From positions 64,501 to 128,500 of the forward strand of contig DASPNR010000002.1 in NCBI GenBank assembly GCA_035626395.1: 64,000 nucleotides of DNA, read 5' to 3'. The notes under the pieces were generated by a model. That model searched no databases. It worked only from the letters and a program-made list of their open reading frames with translations, and was not told the DNA's origin. Of the stretch, positions 15,438 to 23,421 are shown in pieces (the stretch's first letter is position 1; the number at the start of each line of letters is the position of its first letter). The position numbers were made by a program, and so were the translations under genes. This DNA is from Candidatus Limnocylindrales bacterium (GTDB lineage Bacteria; Desulfobacterota; Binatia; UBA1149; CAITLU01).

Positions 15438-16859
15438 ATGTCGGACCCATTTCTTTCCGCCCGCGAAGTGGCTGCCGCCATTGCCAGCGGCGACCTCGAC
15501 CCTCTCGACGCCGTCGATACCTGCCTCGGCCGCATCGACCGTCTCAACCCTCAGCTCAACGCCGTCATCTGGCGCGACGACGAGGCGGCTCGCGAGCAGG
15601 CGCGCTCAGCCCGCGAGGCCGTGGCGCGCGGAGAGGCGCTCGGCCCGCTGCATGGTGTGCCCATTCCGATCAAGGATCTGACGGACGTGGCCGGCTGGCC
15701 GACCACCTACGGCTGTCGCGGCGCGCGCAGCCGCGTCGCGACGGTGACGGCGCACGTCGCGCAGGCGTTTCGCGATGCGGGCGCGATTTTGCTGTGCCGA
15801 ACCAACACGCCCGAGTTCGGCACAGTCCCCGTCACCGAGAACGACTGCTATGGGCCCACGCGCAACCCGTGGAACCTGCAGCACACGCCCGGCGGCTCCA
15901 GCGGCGGCGCCTCGGCGGCCGTTGCCTCGGGAATGGTTCCCATCGCGCACGCCAATGACGGCGGCGGCTCGATCCGCATTCCCGCCTCGTGCACGGGCCT
16001 GGTCGGTCTGAAGCCGAGCCGCGGGCGCGTTCCGATGGGGCCGCTGGTCTCGGACGTCATGCACGGCGGCGCGGTCGAAGGCACGGTCACCCATACCGTC
16101 GCCGACACCGCCATCGCGCTGGATGTCATCGCGAGATTCGATCCTCACGCCTGGTACAACGCGCCGGCGCCCGAGCGTCCGTTCGCGCAGGAAGTGGGGC
16201 GCGATCCGGGCCGTCTGCGCATAGCGTTCACGACGGCGGCGCCGACCGGCGTGCCCGTTGCGCCCGAATGCATCGCCGCGGTCGAGAAGACGGCCGCACT
16301 GCTCGAAGGTCTCGGCCATCACGTCTTCGAAGGCGCCCCGAGCTGGCCCGAGCCCTCCGATGTGCTTCCCTCGTTCATGGTCGTCTGGAACACCGGCTCG
16401 GCCTACTGGGACGTCGCCGACTGGTCGGCCATCGAGCCACTCAACGCGGCGCTGCGCGCTCAGGCCGCTGCCATGGACAGCCTGACCTACGTCCGCGGCC
16501 TCCTGCACCTGCAGATCCTCAGCCGACAGATCGTCGGGAGCTGGGGGCGCGACTTCGATGTGCTGGTGACGCCGACCATTGCCACCGAGCCGCCGCGCAT
16601 CGGCGAGCTGTGGGAAGGCATGGAGAACGATCCGTCGCTGCCGCTGATGCGAGCCGGAGACGTGTGCCCGTTCACGCCGCTCTTCAACGTGACCGGACAG
16701 CCCGCTGTATCGCTCCCCATGCATTGGAGCCGGACCTCGGGCCTTCCCATCGGCGTTCAGCTGGTTGGCGGTCCGTGGGCCGAGGGCCAGCTGCTGCGCG
16801 TGGCCGCGCAGCTCGAGCAGGCGGCGCCCTGGCGTGACAGGCGGCCGCCAGTGTCGTAG
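15438..16859 (+). CDS. Amidase signature family protein
   Basis: A 473-residue amidase hydrolysing a carboxamide bond. The Ser-cisSer-Lys triad is visible: Lys in VPIPIKDLTD (about 79), the cis-Ser and glycine loop in TPGGSSGGASAA (about 150-158), and the nucleophile region GGGSIRIPASCTGLVGLKPSRGRV (about 175). The substrate is unknown. GatA of the tRNA amidotransferase belongs to the same family, but no gatB or gatC is nearby and the C-terminal half looks like general amidases. The ATG at 15438 is preceded by GGAGG. The gene stands alone between the TMTC-like gene and tRNA-Arg. Confidence 0.9.
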   Translation: MSDPFLSAREVAAAIASGDLDPLDAVDTCLGRIDRLNPQLNAVIWRDDEAAREQARSAREAVARGEALGPLHGVPIPIKDLTDVAGWPTTYGCRGARSRVATVTAHVAQAFRDAGAILLCRTNTPEFGTVPVTENDCYGPTRNPWNLQHTPGGSSGGASAAVASGMVPIAHANDGGGSIRIPASCTGLVGLKPSRGRVPMGPLVSDVMHGGAVEGTVTHTVADTAIALDVIARFDPHAWYNAPAPERPFAQEVGRDPGRLRIAFTTAAPTGVPVAPECIAAVEKTAALLEGLGHHVFEGAPSWPEPSDVLPSFMVVWNTGSAYWDVADWSAIEPLNAALRAQAAAMDSLTYVRGLLHLQILSRQIVGSWGRDFDVLVTPTIATEPPRIGELWEGMENDPSLPLMRAGDVCPFTPLFNVTGQPAVSLPMHWSRTSGLPIGVQLVGGPWAEGQLLRVAAQLEQAAPWRDRRPPVS

Positions 16860-17034
16860 GCGCGTGCTGTATGTGCGGCCGGCGCGAGTGTCCGGGCGCG
16901 AAGCGGGAAGCGACGAGAACCGCGATCGTCGTCGTTGCCGGCCGCGGGACGTCCAGCGCGGCGGGTTGCTGCCCTGCGGCCGTCTGCTAGAGGAGTGCCC
17001 TGAGCGGCGCATGACAGCGCCGATTCCATCTTCC

Positions 17035-17108
17035 GCCCCCGTAGCTCAGGTGGATAGAGCACAGGATTCCTAATCCTGGGGCCGCAGGTTCGAGTCCTGC
17101 CGGGGGCA
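17035..17108 (+). tRNA. tRNA-Arg (anticodon CCT)
   Basis: A full cloverleaf: acceptor stem GCCCCCG/CGGGGGC, D-arm GCTC/GAGC, anticodon stem CAGGA/TCCTG with loop TTCCTAA giving anticodon CCT (reads AGG), and T-arm GCAGG-TTCGAGT-CCTGC. The discriminator base is A and CCA is not encoded. AGG is a rare codon in this GC-rich coding style, so this is a minor-codon tRNA. Confidence 0.97.
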
Positions 17109-17139
17109 TTTCTCCGCTCAGCTCGGCCAGTGTCGAGGA

Positions 17140-17152
17140 AGGCCGCCGGCCT
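17140..17152 (+). terminator. Small hairpin downstream of tRNA-Arg
   Basis: A perfect 5-bp stem AGGCC/GGCCT with loop GCC lies 32 bases after the tRNA and is followed by CTTCC, not a strong T-run. It may help end the tRNA transcript. Confidence 0.3.
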
Positions 17153-17177
17153 CTTCCGACTGTGCAGGGCAGGGATT

Positions 17178-17206
17178 TTGATATGCGCGGGTTGCGCGGC
17201 TAGGGT
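17178..17206 (+). promoter_or_regulatory. Candidate sigma-70 type promoter for the exported propeller protein
   Basis: TTGATA (17178-17183) and TAGGGT (17201-17206) are separated by 17 bases, close to -35/-10 spacing. The -35 is one mismatch from TTGACA while the -10 is weak. It would place the transcript start about 45-50 bases before the TTG start codon at 17260. Confidence 0.3.
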
Positions 17207-17259
17207 GCCGCTGCTCGTCGCGAAATCGTCCGCTTACACGCAATTTGGAGGGGCTTACG

Positions 17260-18780
17260 TTGCACTCGCGAACACCATCGGCTCGTCGTTTCACCTACCT
17301 CTCCCTCTGCGCCGGGGCCGGCCTGGCCGGCCTGCTGGCCGTCTCCGCCGGCGGCTGCGGCGGAGGCGGCGACCGTTCCAACCCTCCGCTGCCCCAGGTG
17401 GTCATCGATGCCCTGGCCGAATACGTCGACGTCGGGCAGCGCTTCGTGCTCGATGCCAGCCGCTCCACCGATCCCAACGGCGAAGGCGACGACCTGCAGT
17501 TCCAGTGGCGCATCATCCAGGGCGGCGACGACACCGAGTTCGACGATCACTGCCGCGACGATTTCGACGTCATCTGCGAGACCAACAACGACCCGTGCAG
17601 CAACGATGCGACGCGGGTCTGCAACGACGACGACGACTGCACCATTCCCGGCGACTGCGTCGGCGGCGTGTGCGCCGACGATCCCGAAGACGAATGCGCG
17701 CGCGACACCGACTGCACCGACTTCGGCATCTGCCAGATCAACAGCGGCGACAGCTCGCCCGACTGCGCGACCGGAATCTGCGGAGTCGGGGAGGGTGACG
17801 AAGGCGAGAAGGTCACGTTCGTTGCCGACGTGCCCGGTCCCTTCACCGTGCGTGTGACCGCCATCGGTGACCGTTCCAACGGCACCGGCACGATCGTGCT
17901 GAACACGTTCCCGTCGCTGTACGTGGTCGGCTCGATTTTCGCGTTCGGCGGCACCGAAGGCGCGCTCATCGGCGAGCTCGAGGATGCCGAGGAGTTCGCG
18001 GCCGAAGCGATCAAGGGCGTCTCCAACCCCGAGGACGGAAGCATCGTCGTGATCGACGAGGACCTGGGCGTGCTGCGCGTCTTCGACCTGGAGACCGGCG
18101 AGATTCGCGGCGCCTTCGGCGAGACCGACACGTTCGTCGAGGATCCGGCGGCGCTGACGTTCCGGCAGACCAACGGCCGCCTCTACGTGGCCGAGTCGGA
18201 CGGGGATACGCGCATCTTCGACGGCTCCACCGGCCTTCTCATCTCCGACTTCGGCAATGTCGGCGACTCGCCCGATGCGATGGTCTTCTCGCCCGTCAGC
18301 GGAGACCTGCTCGTCGTCAACGGCCAGCCCGGCAGCGGCGTGCGCGTGTTCGGCAACGGCGGCAATGCCAAGGGCGTCCTCGGCGACACCGACACCGCGG
18401 TCTCGCAGCCGGTCGATCTGGACTTCCTCGGCGATCCGCCGACCGATCTGCTGATCGCGGACGCGGCCGGCGACGTCATACGCTGCGACGTCGACGGCAC
18501 AGACTGCGACTCCTTCGGCGACGTCGGCGCGATGCTCGCGCCCGGCAGCCCCAGCGCGATCGCGGCCAACCCCGCCTTCGCGTTCACGAACAACGACGTG
18601 ATGATTGCCGATCCGGAGGGCGAGCGCGTGATCGCCTGCAACTCCGACGGCACTTCGTGCGGCACGTTCGGCGAGACCGACGAGATCGATTCGGAGTACC
18701 GCGACATCTTCTTCGCGCCGCCGGTGCTGCCGACCACGACGACGACCAACAGCACGACGACGACGACGCTCGAAGACTGA
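17260..18780 (+). CDS. Exported lipoprotein-like protein with PKD-like, Cys-rich and beta-propeller regions
   Basis: Translation most likely starts at TTG 17260 (506 residues), since GGAGGGG lies 6 bases upstream; a TTG at 17245 has no such site. The N-terminus is a signal peptide (SLCAGAGLAGLLAVSAGGC), possibly a lipoprotein signal with Cys at about residue 33. A PKD-like stretch (DVGQRFVLDASRSTDPNG) is followed by a Cys/Asp-rich segment with repeated DxDC patterns (CNDDDDCTIPGDCVGGVC). Then come NHL-like propeller repeats (DPAALTFRQTNGRLYVAESDGDTRIFDGSTG) and a C-terminal poly-Thr tail. Function unknown; it likely binds ligands or calcium at the cell surface. Confidence 0.78.
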   Translation: MHSRTPSARRFTYLSLCAGAGLAGLLAVSAGGCGGGGDRSNPPLPQVVIDALAEYVDVGQRFVLDASRSTDPNGEGDDLQFQWRIIQGGDDTEFDDHCRDDFDVICETNNDPCSNDATRVCNDDDDCTIPGDCVGGVCADDPEDECARDTDCTDFGICQINSGDSSPDCATGICGVGEGDEGEKVTFVADVPGPFTVRVTAIGDRSNGTGTIVLNTFPSLYVVGSIFAFGGTEGALIGELEDAEEFAAEAIKGVSNPEDGSIVVIDEDLGVLRVFDLETGEIRGAFGETDTFVEDPAALTFRQTNGRLYVAESDGDTRIFDGSTGLLISDFGNVGDSPDAMVFSPVSGDLLVVNGQPGSGVRVFGNGGNAKGVLGDTDTAVSQPVDLDFLGDPPTDLLIADAAGDVIRCDVDGTDCDSFGDVGAMLAPGSPSAIAANPAFAFTNNDVMIADPEGERVIACNSDGTSCGTFGETDEIDSEYRDIFFAPPVLPTTTTTNSTTTTTLED

Positions 18781-18798
18781 GCGGCGGCGGGCAGGGCC

Positions 18799-19959
18799 GT
18801 GGCGAGACGCGATCGCAGCTTCTTCGAGAAGCAGGAACGCGAGCAGCTCGCCCCCTACGCCATGCCATCGTCCGCCAGCCGCGGCCGCGCGCATCCGGAG
18901 CCCGAGCATCCGTTTCGCCTGGCGTTCCAGCGCGACCGCGACCGCATCATCCATTCGACGGCGTTTCGGCGCCTCGAGTACAAGACGCAGGTCTTCGTCA
19001 ATCAGGAAGGCGACTACTACCGCACGCGCCTGACGCACACGATGGAGACGGCGCAGATCACGCGCACCGTGGCGCGGATCCTGGGCCTGAACCAGGACCT
19101 CGCCGAGGCGGTGGCGCTGGCGCATGACCTCGGTCACACGCCGTTCGGGCACGCCGGAGAGCACGTGCTCGCCGATCTGATGCGCGATCACGGCGGCTTC
19201 GACCACAACAGCCAGAGCCTGCGCATCGTCGAGGAGCTCGAGCAGCGCCATCCGCACTTCGACGGGCTCAACCTGAGCTACGAAGTGCGCGAAGGCATCG
19301 TCAAGCATTCGGGCCGCTACGACCGCCCGCGCGTGGCCGACTTCGACGCCGGCTCGGCGCCGCCGCTGGAGGCGCAGATCGTCGATTACTGCGACGAGAT
19401 CGCCTACAACGCCCACGACATCGACGACGGCATCCAGTCGGGCCTCATCTCGCTCGAGGACCTGGAGGGCATCGAGCTGTGGGACCGCACCTACGACCGC
19501 ATCAGGAAGGCCTTTCCGAAGGCCTCGCTCTCGGTGCTGCGCTACCAGGCGGTGCGCACGCTGATCGATGAGCTCACCACCGATCTGCTGGACGCCATCG
19601 AGGCGCGGATCCTCGAGCACGGCATCGAGACCATCGAGGACCTGCGCCGGGTCAAGCCGCACCTGGCCGGCCCGAGTCAGGCCATGGACGTCCAGGTCCG
19701 GCAGCTCAAGGCGCGGCTGATGGAGCGCCTCTATCAGCACCACCGCGTGCGGCGCATGACCGCCAAGGCCGGCCGCGTCATGCGGGCGCTGTTCGAGACG
19801 TACATGGAGGACCCGCACCAGATGCCGCCGCACATCACGGCGCGCGCCGGCGCCGGCGTCTCGATGGCGCGGGTCATCGCCGACTACATCGCCGGCATGA
19901 CCGACCGCTTCGCTCTCGAAGAGCACGGCCGGCTCTTCGATCCGTTCCAGAAGGTCTAG
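18799..19959 (+). CDS. dgt: dGTP triphosphohydrolase-like protein (HD domain)
   Basis: A 386-residue enzyme of the dGTPase family, which cuts deoxynucleoside triphosphates to the nucleoside and tripolyphosphate. The HD metal ligands are visible: RLTHTMETAQI, the HD pair in ALAHDLGHTPFGHAGE, and the later Asp in QIVDYCDEIAYNAHDIDD. The N-terminal FRLAFQRDRDRIIHSTAFRRLEYKTQV is the family signature. The length fits the dgt-like group 2/3 rather than the roughly 500-residue enterobacterial enzyme. Starts at GTG 18 bases after the propeller gene. Confidence 0.92.
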   Translation: MARRDRSFFEKQEREQLAPYAMPSSASRGRAHPEPEHPFRLAFQRDRDRIIHSTAFRRLEYKTQVFVNQEGDYYRTRLTHTMETAQITRTVARILGLNQDLAEAVALAHDLGHTPFGHAGEHVLADLMRDHGGFDHNSQSLRIVEELEQRHPHFDGLNLSYEVREGIVKHSGRYDRPRVADFDAGSAPPLEAQIVDYCDEIAYNAHDIDDGIQSGLISLEDLEGIELWDRTYDRIRKAFPKASLSVLRYQAVRTLIDELTTDLLDAIEARILEHGIETIEDLRRVKPHLAGPSQAMDVQVRQLKARLMERLYQHHRVRRMTAKAGRVMRALFETYMEDPHQMPPHITARAGAGVSMARVIADYIAGMTDRFALEEHGRLFDPFQKV

Positions 19960-20261
19960 CGGCGGCGGCCGCACCCGCCGGAACGTCCGGCGAGAGCAGC
20001 CGCGCGCGTCCGGCAGGGGACGCGCCTCGGCGCTCGCACTCGCGCGTTTCCCGAGGGATTCGCGTAGCCAAGACGACATAATACATCTTATCGGACGTAG
20101 CTGGTCGAGCCGGATTGCCCGGCGCCGGCACGGGCGGCCGTGCGATTGGAGCGTCGTTCTCGGCTCCGCGGCCGCCTTGGCCCGGCCCGCTGCAGGATTT
20201 GCCTGCCGGTGCGTCTGTAAGTGGCATCCGGCAGGTTCGCGTGTAACCGTCCGGGCCTCGC
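19960..20261 (+). promoter_or_regulatory. Upstream region of the mrp operon with a stable leader hairpin
   Basis: This 302-base gap holds no convincing gene. At 20202-20235 a perfect 8-bp stem CCTGCCGG/CCGGCAGG is continued inside by TGC/GCA pairing (one bulged T) around the loop GTCTGTAAGTG. The hairpin ends 26 bases before the mrpA ATG, so it would sit in the leader mRNA. An AT-rich TAATAC stretch near 20077 could be part of a promoter. It may regulate the operon or end upstream transcription; there is no T-run. No known riboswitch class was recognised. Confidence 0.4.
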
Positions 20262-22658
20262 ATGGATTCGTCGCTGGCTCTTGCGCTGACCGTGGGATTG
20301 CCCGCGATGACGGCCGCCGTGCAGTTGCTGCTCGCGCGCCACGTCGGTCGCTTCGGCGCGTGGGCCATGTTCGCGGCGGCGGTATCGGCGTTCGGGCTGT
20401 GCCTGGGCCTCTTCCAGTCCGAGGAAGTCGCAGCGTTTTCCGTGCCGTGGATCGCCGAGCTGGGAATCTTCTTCAGCTTGCGCGCCGACCGCTTCGGTCT
20501 GTTCTTCGCGATGCTGGTCTCCGGCGTGGGCGCGCTGGTGGCGGCGTATTCCTTCGCCTACGTCGCCGATCTGCCGCCGGCGCGGCTGGGCCGCTTCTAC
20601 GCGGCGCTGACGGCCTTCATGACGGCCATGCTCGGTCTGGCCGTCTCCGACGACCTCCTGACTCTGGCGCTGTTCTGGGAAGCCACAAGCGTCACGTCCT
20701 GGATGCTGATCGGCTTCTGGTACGAGGACGACAACGCGCGCCGCGGCGCCAATGTGGCGCTGCAGGTCACCGCGCTGGGCGGCCTGGTGATGCTGGTCGG
20801 CTTCCTGGTCCTCGGCGGCGCGGCCGGCACGTTCTCGCTCCACCAGCTGGCCACGCACGCGCCGGCAGCGGCAGCGCTGCAGACGTCGGGATGGATCGAT
20901 GCGGCCCTGGCGCTGATCCTGGTCGGCGTGCTCACCAAGTCGGCGCAGGTGCCGTTCCACTTCTGGCTGCCTGGGGCGATGGTCGCTCCCACGCCGGTCT
21001 CGACCTACCTGCATGCGGCAACCATGGTCAAGGCCGGCATCTTCCTGCTCGGCCGGCTCTGGCCCATCTTCGCCGACTCGCCCCTGTGGATGCCGGTGCT
21101 GACCGCCGTCGGGCTTGCGACGTTTCTCGTCGGTGCCTGGCAGGCGCTGCAGCAGGACGATCTGAAGGCCCTGCTCGCCCGCACCACCGTCTCGGCCCTC
21201 GGCATGTTCACCATGATGTACGGGCTCGGCCTGGCGGCGCAGGACTCGCTGCAACTGCTGGCCCACGCCACGTACAAGGGCTGCCTGTTCCTTTGCGCCG
21301 GCGTCATCGAGCACCACACCGGCACTCGCGATCTTCGACTGCTCGGCGGGCTGCGACGCGAGCTGCCGATCACCTTCGTCGCCGCTTTCGTCGGCGTGCT
21401 GGGCATCTGCGGGCTGCCGCCTGCCATCGGCTTCCATTCCAAGGAGTTGCTCTACGGCGGGTTGCTGGAGACGCACGCGCTCCCGGAAGGTTTTCGCATG
21501 GCGATCGTTGGAGCCGCCGTGATCGGGAATGCGTTGCTGGCCGCTGCCGGGCTGCGGTTGCTGGTCGGCAGCTTTCTCGGTGAGCGCGCCGCTCGCGGCC
21601 ACGGCGCGCCTCACGGCAGCCACGGCGCCAGCGACGGCGCCAACGCCCTTCACGACGCACACCACGATGTTGCCGGCGCGCACGGCGAGCGTGCGCTTCT
21701 GTGGGCGCCGCCGCTGGTGCTGAGCGTGCTCTCGGTGGCGCTGTTCGCGCTCAGCGCCACGCCGGTTACCGAGCATCTGCTGCGCGCGACCTCCTCGACC
21801 ACGGCCGAGCCCGTGCACGTGGCGCTGACTGCGCTGCACGCGGGGCCGCTGGCGCTGTCGGTGGCGACGCTGGTGCTGGCGCTGGCGATCTACGCCGGGC
21901 GCGACGCCATCGTCGCCCGCGTCGTCGGCGCCGCCGACGTGCCCTTCTCTCAGCGCCTGTGGGAGAGCGGCGTCAAGAAGCTTCTCGTCTTCGGAGACGC
22001 GTTCTCGCAGCGATGGCAGAACGGCTCGCTGCACTGGTACTTTTCGGCCACCCTGCTCTTCGCCGCCGCGCTGCCGCTGCTGGCGCTGAGCCGGACCGAT
22101 CTCGCCGAGGACGCGGTGGCAATCTCGCTCGCCAACGTCGACCCCTATGGCGTGGTCGTGTGCCTGATGGCCGCGACGGCATCGATCGCCGTGGCCACCG
22201 CAAAGACGCGCCTGGCCGCGGCCATCGCGCTGACGGCCGTCGGCTTTCTGGTTGCCGCGATCTTCGTGGTGTACCGCTCGCCCGACATCGTGCTGACGCA
22301 GATCCTCATCGAGACCGTCTCGACCATCCTGGTGCTGCTCGTGCTGTTTCGCATGCCGCCGTTCCGCCCCGAGCCGATCGCGCCGCAGCGACGCGCGTGG
22401 AACCTCCTGGTGTCGGTGGCCGTGAGCGTGTCGGTGTTCGCGACGCTGCTGCTCGCCAGCAGCCCCTCGCTGCGCAGCGCCCGCACGATCGCCACCGAGT
22501 ACCTCACGCGCAGCCTGCCCGAGGCCGGCGGCACCAACGTCGTCAACGTCATCATCGTCGACTTCCGCGCGCTCGACACCACGGGCGAGATCACGGTGCT
22601 CGTGGTCGTGGCACTGTGCGTGTGGGGCGTGCTGCACTCGCGCCGGAGCGCCGCGTGA
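20262..22658 (+). CDS. mrpA: Mrp-type Na+/H+ antiporter subunit A
   Basis: The largest subunit (798 residues) of the cation/proton antiporter complex related to the NuoL channel of complex I. It has about 20 predicted helices, with the proton-pumping family core LALFWEATSVTSWMLIGFW, a lysine-bearing helix (GVLTKSAQVPFHFWLPGAMVAPTPVSTYLHAATMVKAG) and LKALLARTTVSALG. The C-terminal part has the MrpA-specific extension including DIVLTQILIETVSTILVLLVLFRMP. A His-rich stretch (GAPHGSHGASDGANALHDAHHD) lies in one loop. First gene of a seven-gene operon, followed by mrpB with a 4-base overlap. Confidence 0.94.
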   Translation: MDSSLALALTVGLPAMTAAVQLLLARHVGRFGAWAMFAAAVSAFGLCLGLFQSEEVAAFSVPWIAELGIFFSLRADRFGLFFAMLVSGVGALVAAYSFAYVADLPPARLGRFYAALTAFMTAMLGLAVSDDLLTLALFWEATSVTSWMLIGFWYEDDNARRGANVALQVTALGGLVMLVGFLVLGGAAGTFSLHQLATHAPAAAALQTSGWIDAALALILVGVLTKSAQVPFHFWLPGAMVAPTPVSTYLHAATMVKAGIFLLGRLWPIFADSPLWMPVLTAVGLATFLVGAWQALQQDDLKALLARTTVSALGMFTMMYGLGLAAQDSLQLLAHATYKGCLFLCAGVIEHHTGTRDLRLLGGLRRELPITFVAAFVGVLGICGLPPAIGFHSKELLYGGLLETHALPEGFRMAIVGAAVIGNALLAAAGLRLLVGSFLGERAARGHGAPHGSHGASDGANALHDAHHDVAGAHGERALLWAPPLVLSVLSVALFALSATPVTEHLLRATSSTTAEPVHVALTALHAGPLALSVATLVLALAIYAGRDAIVARVVGAADVPFSQRLWESGVKKLLVFGDAFSQRWQNGSLHWYFSATLLFAAALPLLALSRTDLAEDAVAISLANVDPYGVVVCLMAATASIAVATAKTRLAAAIALTAVGFLVAAIFVVYRSPDIVLTQILIETVSTILVLLVLFRMPPFRPEPIAPQRRAWNLLVSVAVSVSVFATLLLASSPSLRSARTIATEYLTRSLPEAGGTNVVNVIIVDFRALDTTGEITVLVVVALCVWGVLHSRRSAA

Positions 22659-23071
22659 GCCAGCTCGGGTCGCCGGTGCTGCGCACGGTGGCGCGCTTTG
22701 CCGTGCCGCTGTCCGTGCTCGTCTCGATCCGGATCTTCCTGCAGGGGCACGACCTGCCCGGCGGCGGCTTCATCGCCGGCGTCCTGGCCGCTGCCGCCGG
22801 CGCCATTCATCTGCTCGCGTTCGGAGCCGAAGGCGCGCGGCGATACCCGTGGTGGCGCCTGGCCGTCATCGGCCTGCTCGTGTCGCTCGGCACCGGCGCC
22901 GCCTCCTGGCTGCGCGGCGGCGCGTTCATGGACCACACGATCTGGGACTTTCACGCGCCGCTGCTCGGACACGTGCACCTTCCCACGGCAACGTTCTTCG
23001 ATCTGGGCGTCTATCTGATCGTGCTCGGCACGCTCATGACGTTCTTCCTGGAGCTGGCGGAGGAATCCTGA
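22655..23071 (+). CDS. mrpB: Mrp-type Na+/H+ antiporter subunit B
   Basis: A 138-residue membrane subunit starting GTG (GTGA overlap with mrpA). It has the MnhB-family pattern SVLVSIRIFLQGHDLPGGGFIAGVLAAAAGAIHLLAFG, in which the GHDLPGGGFIAG stretch is diagnostic, and ends in a hydrophobic segment DLGVYLIVLGTLMTFFLELAEES. It packs with MrpA in the membrane. The stop codon overlaps the mrpC ATG. Confidence 0.92.
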   Translation: MSQLGSPVLRTVARFAVPLSVLVSIRIFLQGHDLPGGGFIAGVLAAAAGAIHLLAFGAEGARRYPWWRLAVIGLLVSLGTGAASWLRGGAFMDHTIWDFHAPLLGHVHLPTATFFDLGVYLIVLGTLMTFFLELAEES

Positions 23072-23421
23072 TGGAGCTGGTCATGGCGCTGCTGATCTCG
23101 GTGATGTTCGGCGCGGGGACGTACACGATCCTGCGTCCGAGCCTGATCCGCATCGTCATGGGGTTCGGGCTGTATGGAAACGCCGTCAACCTGCTGCTGA
23201 TCACCTGCGGCGGCTATTCCTTGCAGCTGCAGGCTCCATTCGCCGGCGACGGCGCCGACCCTTCACGGCTGATGGATCCCCTGCCGCCCGACATCATCCT
23301 GACCGCCATCGTGATCAATTTCGCCGTCACCGCGTTCCTGCTGGTGCTCTGCTACTGCGTCTACCGGGACTGCGGCAGCGACGACCCCTCGCAGATCAGG
23401 ACGCAGCCGGAGCCGCGGTGA
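23071..23421 (+). CDS. mrpC: Mrp-type Na+/H+ antiporter subunit C
   Basis: A 116-residue, three-helix subunit related to NuoK. It shows the family pattern GTYTILRPSLIRIVMGFGLYGNAVNLLLITCGGY and PLPPDIILTAIVINFAVTAFLLVL, typical of MnhC. Its ATG overlaps the last base of the mrpB stop, with GGAGGA just upstream. Its stop overlaps the GTG of mrpD. Confidence 0.93.
   Translation: MELVMALLISVMFGAGTYTILRPSLIRIVMGFGLYGNAVNLLLITCGGYSLQLQAPFAGDGADPSRLMDPLPPDIILTAIVINFAVTAFLLVLCYCVYRDCGSDDPSQIRTQPEPR

Noticed and set aside
15438..16859. Amidase as GatA of the tRNA amidotransferase
   Set aside because: No gatB or gatC nearby and the C-terminal half looks like general amidases.
17200..20079. A 959-codon minus-strand frame across the propeller and dGTPase genes
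   Set aside because: Both plus-strand genes are supported by motifs and ribosome binding sites; the antisense frame has none.
20088..22637. An 849-codon minus-strand frame opposite mrpA
   Set aside because: mrpA is clear and part of a seven-gene operon; the antisense product is His/Arg/Gln-rich without domains.
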